Shown in pieces: positions 47,962 through 57,900 of a stretch of 64,000 bases of DNA. Source of the DNA: Hirundichthys speculiger. Taxonomy: Eukaryota; Chordata; Actinopteri; Beloniformes; Exocoetidae. A program made the translations under genes and the position numbers. Positions within the stretch are counted from its first letter, which is position 1. The number at the start of each line of letters is the position of its first letter. The notes under the pieces are model-generated. The model was not told the origin of the DNA. It saw only the letters and a program-made list of their open reading frames with translations, and ran no database searches. The stretch spans positions 186,001-250,000 of the forward strand of contig JAGFBZ010000688.1 of assembly GCA_018398805.1 (NCBI GenBank), written 5' to 3'.

Positions 47962-48571
47962 TATGGGGTGCCGTTTGTAAAGTTGGTCATGCTGAAAATA
48001 ACAGCAACATTTTGTCACATTTAGCTTCAAATCATGTTTTAAAAAGTGGTGTGAACTTTTGAAAGTCACTTTTTAGCACATTTAACACAATATTTGTTAA
48101 CTTTTAAAATCTATTCAATATTTAAATCTAAATATAAATGTTAAATCTAAATGTTTAATCTAAAAGTTAAATCTAAATCTAAGAGTTAAATCTAAATGTT
48201 ATGCCTAAATGTTAAATCTAAATCGACCTCCTTGAGCTTTTATTTTGGTACTTACGGTTACAGGCAGCTTGAATTTGCATATTAGCTAAATATTTAGTTT
48301 CATCCAGAACATTTAGATTTAAAATTTAGATTTAGATTTAACATTTAGATTTAGATGAAATATTTAGATTTAAGATTTAGATTTAACATTTAGATTAAAT
48401 ATTTAGGTTAAAAATTTAGGTTTAGATTTAGATTTTACATTTAGGCATAACATTATGATTTAACTTTTAGATTTAGATTTAACTTTTAGATTTAACATTT
48501 ATATTTAGATTTAAATATTGAATACATTTTGATGTTGCTGTTATTTTCAGCATGACAAACGGCGCCCCATA
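47962..48571. mobile_element. MITE with TTAGAT/ATCTAA hexamer arms (large hairpin)
   Basis: The ends are TATGGGGTGCCGTTTGT and ACAAACGGCGCCCCATA, followed by CATGCTGAAAATAACAGCAA and its complement. The arms are arrays of AAATCTAAATGTT (48110-48230) and the inverse AACATTTAGATTT (48310-48525). Flanks GCCCAGC and GTCCAGC form a 7-bp duplication with one mismatch. Confidence 0.8.
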
Positions 48572-48578
48572 GTCCAGC

Positions 48579-50049
48579 GCTTCATCTCTCTGCACAATCT
48601 TTCTTGTTTTTTCTTTTCATTTTCTCAAAAGCTAATGACTTCCAGTGGAGATCCCTGAGATCTGTAGATATTTGTGCACAGTCCTGTATGGCTCAGAGCT
48701 CATATTAAGCTCCTTTTCTCATCAGGAAACTGTGGTTTTTTTTTTTTTTTATGAGATCTGGTTTTACTTGAAAAGCTGGATGTTACTGGATGCTAAAAGT
48801 TAGAAGAAGCAGCCTAAATCACGTTGCTGGAGTTGCTGGTGAACTTTAACTTTAACCGCGCTGTTTCTTTGCAGTCATGTCCCAGAACAGGAAGGATAAG
48901 AGCCGAGGGCCCACGGACAGTTGACCTGTTGTCTCCATCTCTAAATCATCTGAAACTTTGCTCTGAACTACTGTATGTCGCACTGAGCTGAGTCTTTGTC
49001 TTTCGCCGTTGTGCATTGAGCTCTGCAGGGGGCGTTTGGCTCCTCCGTCCCTCCTGCAGCTGTTAAAGCACATTAACGTTCGGCCTGTTGTGTGAAGCTG
49101 CATCTGCAGCCGCTCTCATGCTCTCCATCCCTGCAGAAGCTTAGTTTTCAACCCAGAGCAGAAAGTTTTGATTTCTTGGGAAGTGGCTGGATGTATGTTT
49201 ATGATTTGTTCCCCCGTCTGCATGAAAGTCATTGTGTGTTTTGTCTATTTTAGAGTAAAACATAACTTGGGAGTCTGAGCTTCTTTCCTGAGAATCACAT
49301 GCTCTTCAGTTTACTGTTTACCCCCCCCCCCCCCCGCCTCTTTCTCTCATTCATTCCTGCTCCCCCCACCATCATGGGAACGTTTTTCTCTGGGGGTTGT
49401 TTGTGCCAGGAGGAGACATAATTGACCCGGAGGTGTTAGCGGTAATTGAATACAGGGATTAAGCTCCAGTCAAGAAAACGTTTTGACATGTCGTTTCTTC
49501 TTCTTCCAGCCCTGCTCATTTTTCACATCGGCGACTTCTCGAAGCTCGCACGGCTCTGGCTGTAAGTGAATGCGCGGAGGATTACTGTGAAACAACAGAG
49601 CTTTACGCTCTGTTGTTTGCAGGCCGACGTTTGCGGCACGCCTTTACTTTGAAAAGTAAACGCTTCCACAAGCGCTGACAGTTAGCGACTAGATTCTGCA
49701 GCTACTTGGTCCGATCGGTGCGTCAATATCAATGAAGTAAGAAATGCAAAATGCATTCTGAGGATACTCTGCAGCGTCAAGTCCACTCAAGCCACCACCA
49801 GATGGACCGTACTAGTCTAGATGAGGACTTCAGAAGTGGACAAAACAAAAGGAAGCTCAGCACTGCCGGCTACAGCGCTGCAGAAACGAATCGGGGGTGC
49901 AAATACGGAGCGAGACAGAGAGCAGCTGTTCACCAGTTAGCCTCAGCTAGCTGGAGCCCCTTCAGATAGTGCTAAAGCAGCTGTCTGTGGCGGCTTAGCC
50001 AGGCTGCACCCCTGGCTGCAAACTGTGTGCTATCCACAACTATTATTTC
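48579..50049. other. Unassigned, with a dispersed-repeat piece at 49840-49910
   Basis: C run at 49320-49335. AAAGGAAGCTCAGCACTG at 49848 matches the repeat seen at 21.6 and 30.55 kb. No gene recognised. Confidence 0.45.
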
Positions 50050-50054
50050 ACACA

Positions 50055-50165
50055 AGATAAGTTAAGGTTCAGCGTCCAAGGACACTTTGACATGTGGACA
50101 GTCAGAGCTGGGATTGAACCGCTAGCCTTACGGTGACTGGACGACCCGCTCTACCAACTACAGCG
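50055..50165 (-). mobile_element. tRNA-derived SINE relic
   Basis: The minus strand reads TAGTTGGTAGAGCGGG (A-box-like) and, 30-odd bases on, AGCGGTTCAATCCCAGC (B-box-like), then sequence ending GACGCTGAACCTTAACTT on the RNA-like side. This is the layout of a tRNA-related repeat common in fish. It lacks a complete tRNA fold. Confidence 0.65.
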
Positions 50166-51285
50166 CTACACATCAGGGGCTGCACCAGTGGACAAATAAA
50201 CTGGTTCAAGTGCAGGTATTTGGTGTCATTTTCTTTTGTTTTTCCACAGAAATAACCCGAGGTTCAGCATATCTGTCCCCAGATCAGAGTTTCTGCTGGT
50301 GCAGAGGGAAAAGGGAGACAAAGGTGCTCTACAGATGACTCTGGATTAGGCAAGACGAAGCTTGCCCAAATTCATCTTGTGGTCATGCAACATCATTTGT
50401 GAGCCAAGTTCATCTTCAGTGAGAGCATTTACGTCTGAGTCTTGGTGAAACAGAAGCTCAGTTTTATCTTTCCAAAATGTTTCATTTGACACAGACCCAG
50501 AGAGCAACAGTACTCATGCTGTTACACCCCGAGCTTCACATCGATGCACTCTATTTGAAAAAGCCGTCTCACCGTTTCATGTAGTAACCCGACTCCAGAA
50601 CCTCTGGATAATCACTAAACACTGGCATAAACCCATCCTTCACTCCATTTCTGCCGTCTATCCATTTCCACATCAAGGTGGGTTGAAGTCTGTTGCAGCC
50701 CCTCATCGAGTCAGCGCAGGTCAAAGGTCACCAGACGATCACAAACAGCCTGTTCAGTATAATCACGTTCACACCGAGGCCAGTTCACAAACACAGATGA
50801 AACACTTCTAAATATTTATGCTCCGATTTTTACCACACAGTGAGTAAAATTCTCAGTAATTAACCAGATTTCTGTGACTGTAGCTGTTTCGCTTGACAGA
50901 TGTGCAAGATAATCAGATGTAGAAACCCGTCAGCGCGCAGAGGGGGGATTTTATTGTTTAAGTTCTCACGGCTCAGAGTTACTCCACTTTATCACAATAG
51001 GACCCCAAATGTGCTGCTTGATTGAGCAACGAGGGAATCTGTAATTCTTCTGTAACGTCGCGCTTCCTGCGACTTGATGAGACATCCGTAGAGTCCTTTT
51101 ACCGCCCGACTCATCACAGTAACATTTTCACGTCAGACTATTATAATTTTTTTTTTAAAAGAAAAGGTAGGCGGCTTGAGAAGACAGGTTTGAACACAGT
51201 GGATGTTCTGAGAAACAGATAGATGGACTTTATTGGAATTTAAGTGTTGCATCAGCGCGGTTAAAACGCAACATACTAAAAATAT
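50166..51285. other. No recognisable feature
   Basis: Unique-looking sequence; short frames only. Confidence 0.5.
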
Positions 51286-51289
51286 AAGA

Positions 51290-51690
51290 AATATCTTTTT
51301 AGTATGTTGTCAATGCATTAAATTTTATCATGAAAGTGAAAAAAATTATTTTTTTCAGAAATGCGACTTTTTGTTGTAAAATTATGACTTTTTATCGTAA
51401 AATCAGAAGTTTCAAAAATGTGCGACTTTTAACTCAAAGTTAGAATCATTGTCACAAAATACCAACTTTTGCATCTTTTGAACGTAAAATTACGGCTTTG
51501 TCGTAAAACTGTGAGTTATGTTAATTAATTGCAACTTTTTGTCCTAAAACCACAAACTTTTGTGGAAAATGTTGCAAATTCGCAACATTTTCACAAAAAT
51601 GAGCAACTTCTTGTTGTAGAATTGTAACTTTTGTGGAGTTGAACATTTTTTCTGCGAAAATGTCGCGATGTTCACAAAATTTGCAATTAT
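51290..51690. repeat. Degenerate ~20-bp repeat of the GACTTTTTGTCGTAAAATTA type
   Basis: Loosely periodic words such as GCGACTTTTTGTTGTAAAAT and GACTTTTTATCGTAAAAT recur, giving overlapping open frames that are artefacts. Confidence 0.7.
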
Positions 51691-51692
51691 TA

Positions 51693-52110
51693 CCTCCGTC
51701 AAGGAGGTAATGTTTTTGCTGGCATTTACTTGTCTGTCTGTGTACAAGATAACTCAAAAAGTTATGGATGGATTTTGATGAAATTTTCAGGAGTTGTCAG
51801 AAATGTGAAAAGGAAGAACTGATTTCAGTTTGGGTGTGATCCGCAAGAAATACTGGATTCTGGATCACTTTCAAATTTTCGATAACATTGCGGTCAATGG
51901 GGCCGAAAATTTTGCTTCGCAATATCTCTGTTAATTATTGCCCAAAACTCATGAAATTTGACTCAGGGATTGACAATGGAAACCTCTATCAAATTTTAAA
52001 GGCTGGTCCGGATCTGATCCAGAAGGCGGATTTTATAGCAATCTGTAAATCGCTATACGGGGGAATTGTTGCACTTGGCGGAGGTCTGCGCTCTCCGAGT
52101 GCTTTTCTTG
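51693..52110 (+). mobile_element. CCTCCG-bounded repeat known across aquatic animals
   Basis: Starts CCTCCGTCAAGGAGGTAATG and ends CTTGGCGGAGGTCTGCGCTC then TCCGAGTGC. The start is itself a small palindrome (CCTCCGTCAAGGAGG). TGTCTGTCTGTGTACAAGAT and TGGATGGATTTTGATGAAAT are recognisable blocks of this repeat. Its class is uncertain; recognition is from general familiarity. Confidence 0.6.
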
Positions 52111-52480
52111 TTTGACATAAAATTACTATTTTATTTTCTAACCTAAAATAGCTGCTCGACTGGTCTCCTGGCTGCTCTCCTCATAGTTTTTCCAGTTTAA
52201 GATGTCCATACAGACACGGACACGCTGTCACACTGGCAACACTCGAATATTTCTGTAGAAATTTTCTGGGTCTGAGTACATGACTACCTAAAGCCGAAGC
52301 CCTGGAGGAGCTGTATCTCTAATCCTGGGGCAACTGTCATCATAGCTGGAGACTTCAATCATGCAGAACTTAAGACTGTGTTACCCAAATTCCACAAATT
52401 AATACATTTTCCAATGAGGAACAATAAAATTCTGGACAAACTGCAATATTAAAGGGGCATATAAGGCTGCTGCAGCTTCA

Positions 52481-52935
52481 TAGAATAGAATAGAATAGAA
52501 ATACTTTATTGATCCCCGGGGGGAAATTCTGGCGTTACAGTAGCAACATTGAAGTATAAAAAGTGACCACCACCAAGACAAAACAAAAGTATGAAAGTAC
52601 TCATGTGGATGATAAATGGTAAATATATATACAATATTATAAACAAATTATAAAAAATACAAAATTATAAACAAATTATGTGTGCAAGAAGATGGTATAT
52701 GGCATATTACGGTGCAATGCAGTACAATAAAGTGACTGTGTGATAAAGTGACGTATTGAGCTTAGTTTAAATGAACAACTAAACTGCAATAGTCTAAACC
52801 TTAGTCCAAAGTTAATTGTCAGAGGGAGCTGAGAGCTCTCTACCAGCCAGAGGTGACTGGTTAAACAGTTTAATTGCTGTTGGCAGGAACGACTTCCTGT
52901 ATCTGTCCTTGTGACTCTCATGTCCCAGCATACAA
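52481..52935 (-). mobile_element. LINE 3' end with (TAGAA)n tail, inserted in the endonuclease region
   Basis: The minus strand reads DRYRKSFLPTAIKLFNQS then a stop, an AT-rich 3' UTR, GATCAATAAAGTATTTC and (TTCTA)n (52481-52502). This CCCCGGGGATCAATAAAGTA type of tail is common at fish non-LTR 3' ends. It splits the plus-strand LINE. Confidence 0.78.
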
Positions 52936-53003
52936 ACCACTGATCTGAAGATCCATACCCATCATCAGAACTACTCAATTCTGGACCGAAGAGGCCTGTT
53001 CAG

Positions 53004-53633
53004 TAGGCTTGGGCGGTATCCAAATTTTGATACCGTCAAACTTCCCTCACATTTTACCGGGGTATACGGTATTCCCGCGACTATTAAGGTGAACACACAC
53101 CGCCGGCGGACGCCGCGCGTCAAAACAGCCGTCCCCATTATGTGCGCCGCCGCGGGGCTTAATGCCTGAAGAAAAGGCGAATTTACCTCGAAACAGCAGT
53201 TCAGTGCTTCAATATAAAGTTGGCTCAACTACAGTTGTTATTTATTTGTGTATTTTCTGCTTTTCGCTGTAGTTTTAACTGTTCCTGCCAAGGAAATGCT
53301 GCCGAGGTGTGTTTGCTGAACCGCGCTTTAAAGTAAAGTGTCTGATGCGGGACGTTTCACTTCCTATAAATTCTTCAACATAAAAGTCCAACATTATTAG
53401 TTTCATTAGAAGCTTTTATTTTGAAGCAGCAAACTCAGGAAGTGTTGTTTTCATCGTCAGTACCTTAACAGGACGAGTCAAACCAAGATGAGCTGCGAGC
53501 GAACACGAATAAACAGTAAAATAAAGCGGAACACACAGCGATACAGGAGAGAAACTAAACTTTAAACCTATATACCGACGCTATATTTAAATACCGGAAG
53601 TATACGGTATTACCGTAATACCGCCCAAGCCTA
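53004..53633. mobile_element. hAT-N7 element inserted in the LINE
   Basis: The ends are TAGGCTTGGGCGGTAT and AATACCGCCCAAGCCTA, with a perfect 8-bp duplication CTGTTCAG (52996-53003 and 53634-53641). Removing it restores the reading continuity of the LINE peptide ...CSALQDCFE.... 630 bp. Confidence 0.95.
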
Positions 53634-54580
53634 CTGTTCAGCACTTCAGGACTGTTTTGAGCTCACTGAGGGAGGTTTTCAAGGAGGGCTCAGATCTCTA
53701 CAGTTACACATCGACCCTAATCCTAACCCTATATGCAGTCCTGCACTGATACTATCCTTCCTACTAAGACTGTCAAGGTTTCCCCCAACCAGAAGCTATG
53801 GATGGATGGTCATGTGCGGCCACTGGTCAAAGCTCAAATGATGCTTATAGGTCAGGTGACAGGCTGGCGTACAGTAAAGCCCACAGAGATCTGAAAAAGG
53901 TAATACAACTTGCCAAACTCGGGTACAAACAACGCATTGAGGAGCACTTCATCTGGAAAGACCTCAGGAACATGGTGGACTGCAAGAGCACAAGCCAGCA
54001 GATTAGCGGGGATCCATCCCTTCCCGACACCTTAAACAGTCTCTTCTCAAGATTAGACAACTCCAGAGGCAGAAAAACTGTAGCTCCCCCCTTAATAGAG
54101 GAGCAGCACCAGCCCTTGTCCCTGCAGCTCCACCAAGTTACTTCTTTTCTGAGGAGGATCAACATCAACAGAGCCAGATAAGGATAAGGTACCCAGGAAG
54201 ACCACCCTGGTCCAGAACACAGGCATGCCACAAGGCTGTGTACTCGGCCCAGTTCTCTTCATACTGTTCACCCACCACTGTGCAGCCATCCACTCCTCAA
54301 ACACCATTATGAAGTTCACAGATGAGACCACAGTGGTGGGACTCATCACAAAAGACGACGAGACCCACTACAGAGACAAAGATCCAGCACCTGACCCAAC
54401 AACCTGGTGCCAAGGAGGTCACAGTGGACTGCAGGAGGTCCAGGAAGATGTAACACTCTCCTCTCCTCTCCTCATTCATGGAGAGGTGGTAGAGTGTGTG
54501 GATGACATCAGATTCCTGGGCATCTGCATCACCTGTGACCTGACCTGGTCACTGAACACCTCTTCTCTGGTAACGTTTTG

Positions 54581-54955
54581 AGATTACTGTGATTCAGTCT
54601 AACGTTAAATATGTATCGTTATGTAGGTAGTTGTATTATGACGTTAACTTCTTCAGCCAGCTCATCCAGTCAGCCTGGTGAGAGCAGTTTAGCCTCTCAA
54701 TAAACCAAGAACGGCCGCTGACATGTGATATCACCCGGCGTGACTTTAGGTGAGTTAATGTGGCCACAAAGCAGGATGTGAAATCAAGAACTCAAACCAT
54801 ATGGAACTTTTGTATTCAGGAGACAACATGATCCATTTCACACATTAATCACAAAATGTTATCAAGTACAAATATCATTTACCTTTCAAGGAAGGAAGAA
54901 GTTTGAAAGTGCAGCCAACTTCTGTTTTCGTCCACTTCTGTTGTAGGCCAACTTC
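54581..54955. other. No recognisable feature
   Basis: Transition from the LINE relic to the tandem array. Confidence 0.5.
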
Positions 54956-54960
54956 AGTCT

Positions 54961-57900
54961 TGCAGCTGTGTGTGGCTTTTGTAGCTGTGTCGTGGTTTCT
55001 GCAGCTGTGTTGTGGTTTCTGCAGCTGTGTCGTGGTTTATGCAGCTGTGTCGTGGTTTTTGCAGTTGTGTCGTGGTTTTTGCAGCTGTGTTGTGGTTTCT
55101 GGAGCTGTGTCGTGGTTTATGCAACTGTGTTGTGGTTTCTGCAACTGTGTCATGGTTTCTGCAGCTGTGTTGTGGTTTCTGCAGCTGTGTCGTGGTTTCT
55201 GCAGCTGTGTTGTGGTTTCTGCAGTGTGGTTTTCTGTGTGTGTGGTTTCTGCAGCTGTGTCGTGGTTTTTGCGGCTGTGTTGTGGTTTCTGCAGCTGTGT
55301 CGTGGTTTCTGCAGCTGTGTTGTGGTTTCTGCAGCTGTGTCGTGGTTTCTGCAGCTGTGTTGTAGTTTCTGCAGCTGTGTTGTGGTTTCTGCAGCTGTGT
55401 GGTGGCGTTAACAGCTGTGTTGTGGTTTCTGCAGCTGTGTCATGTTTTCTGCAGCTGTGTCATGGCGTTTACAGATGTGTTGTGGTTTCTGCAACTGTGT
55501 CATGGTTTCTGCAGCTGTGTTGTGGTTTCTGCAGCTGTGTCGTGGTTTCTGCAGCTGTGTTGTAGTTTCTGCAAATGTGTTGTGGTTTCTGCAGCTGTGT
55601 CGTGGTTTCTGCAGCTGTGTCGTGGCATTTGCAGCTGTGTCGTGGATTCTGCAGTTGTGTCGTAGATTATGCAGCTGTGTTGTGGCTTTTACAGCTGTGT
55701 CGTGGTTTCTGCAGCTGTGTCGTGGCATTTGCAGCTGTGTTGTGGTTTCTGCAGCTGTGTCGTGGTTTCTGCAGCTGTGTCGTGGTTTCTACAGCTGTAT
55801 TGTGGTTTCTGCAGCTGTGTTGTGGTTTTTGCAGCTGTGTCGTGGTTTCTGCAGCTGTGTCGTGGTTTCTGCAGCTGTGTCGTGGTTTCTGCAGCTGTGT
55901 CGTGGTTTCTACAGCTGTGTCGTGGCGTTTGCAGCTGTGTTGTGGCCTTTGCAGCTGTGTTGTGGTTTCTGCAGCTGTGTCGTGGTTTCTGCAGCTGTTT
56001 CGTGGTTTATGCAGCTGTGTCGTGGTTTTTGCAGTTGTGTCGTGGTTTATGCAACTGTGTTGTGGTTTCTGCAACTGTGTCATGGTTTCTGCAAATGTGT
56101 TGTGGTTTCTGGAGCTGTGTCGTGGTTTCTGCAGCTGTGTTGTAGTTTCTGCAGCTGTGTTGTGGTTTATGCAACTGTGTTGTGGTTTATGCAGCTGTGT
56201 CGTGGTTTCTGCAGCTGTGTCATGGTTTTTGCGGCTGTGTTGTGGTTTCTGCAGTTGTGTCGTAGATTATGTGTTTTCGTGTGTCGTGTGTTTTGTGCAG
56301 CTGTGTCGTGGTTTCTGCAGCTGTGTCGTGGTTTCCACAGCTGTGTCGTGGCGTTTGCAGCTGTGTTGTGGCATTTGCAGCTGTGTTGTGGTTTCTGCAG
56401 CTGTGTCGTGGTTTCTGCAGCTGTGTCGTAGATTATGCAGCTGTGTCATGGTTTCTGCAGCTGTGTTGTGGTTTCTGCAGCTGTGTCGTGGTTTCTGCAG
56501 CTGTGTCGTGGTTTTTGCAGCTGTGTTGTGGTTTGCAGCTGTGTCGTGGTTTTTGCTGCTGTGTCGTGGTTTTTGCAGCTGTGTCGTGGTTTCTGCAGAT
56601 GTGTCGTGGTTTTTGCAGCTGTGTCGTGGCGTTTGCAGCTGTGTTGTGGCGTTTGCAGCTGTGTTGTGGTTTCTGCCGCTGTATTGTGGTTTCTGCAGCT
56701 GTGTCGTGGTTTCTGAAGCTGTGTTGTGGTTTAGCTGTGTGTCAGCTGTGTTTCTTCTGTGTTGGTCTGCGGCTGTGTCGTGGTTTCTACAGCTGTATTG
56801 TGGTTTCTGCAGCTGTGTTGTGGTTTTTGCAGCTGTGTCGAGGTTTCTGCAGATGTGTCGTGGTTTCTACAGCTGTGTCGTGGCGTTTGCAGCTGTGTTG
56901 TGGTTTCTGCAGATGTGTCGTGGTTTCTACAGCTGTGTTGTAGTTTCTGCAGCTGTGTTGTGGTTTATGCAACTGTGTTGTGGTTTATGCAGTTGTGTCA
57001 TGGTTTCTGCAGCTGTGTTGTGGTTTTTGCGGCTGTGTTGTGGTTTCTGCAGTTGTGTCGTAGATTATGCAGCTGTGTCATGGTTTCAGTGTCGTGCAGC
57101 TGTGTGTCTGGCAGCTGTGTCGTGGTTTCTGCAGCGTGTGTCTGTTTCTGGTTTCTGCAGCTGTGTTGTGGTTTTTTGCAGCTGTGTCGAGGTTTCTGCA
57201 GATGTGTCGTGGTTTCAGCTGTGTTGCAGCTGTTGTCGTGGCGTTTGCAGCTGTGTTGTGGTTTCTGCAGATGTGTCGTGGTTTCTACAGCTGTGTTGTA
57301 GTTTCTGCAGCTGTGTTGTGGTTTTTATGCAACTGTGTTGTGGTTTATGCAGTTGTGTCATGGTTTCTGCAGCTGTGTGTGGTTTTGTTTCGCTGTGTTG
57401 GTTTCTGCAGTGTCGTGGTTTCTGCAGCTGTGTTTTTGCAGCTGTGTCGTGGTTTCTGCAGCTGAGCTGTGTCGTGGCGTTTGCAGCTGTGTTGTGGAAT
57501 TTGCAGCTGTGTTGTGGTTTCTGCAGCTGTGTCGTGGTTTCTGCAGCTGTGTCGTAGATTATGCAGCTGTGTCGTGCTTTTTGCAGCTGTGCTGTGGTTT
57601 CTGCAGCTGTGTCGTGGTTTCTACAGCTGTATTGTGGTTTCTGCAGCTGTGTTGTGGTTTTTTTTTGCAGCTGTGTCGTGGTTTCTGCAGCTGCGTCGTG
57701 GTTTCTGCAGCTGTGTTGGTTTGGTGTTTTGCAGCTGTGTCGTGTTTCTTGGCAGCTGTGTGTGGTTTTCAGCTGCGTGTGTTTTCTGCAGCTGTGTCGT
57801 GGTTTTTGCAGCTGTGTCGTGGTGTTTGCAGCTGTGTTGTGGCTTCTGCCGCTGTATTGTGGTTTCTGCAGCTGTGTCGTGGTTTCTGAAGCTATGTTGT

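Larger units (their letters stand above)
52290..54580 (+). pseudogene. Plus-strand LINE ORF2 relic, interrupted twice
   Basis: Endonuclease motif ATVIIAGDFNHAELKTVLPK (52336-52395) then IKGAYKAAAAS; after the first interruption, TEEACSALQDCFELT around 52985-53670; after the second, [19 protein letters not shown] (about 53775-53820), [18 protein letters not shown] (53872-53925), [10 protein letters not shown]; then RT motif B MPQGCVLGPVLFILFTHH (54225-54278), motif C TIMKFTDETTVVGLI (FADD replaced by FTDE) and LSSPLLIHGEVVECVDDIRF (about 54454-54515). Much of the RT palm N-terminal to motif B is deleted. Related to, but not a copy of, the LINE at 39.3-41.8 kb. Confidence 0.85.
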
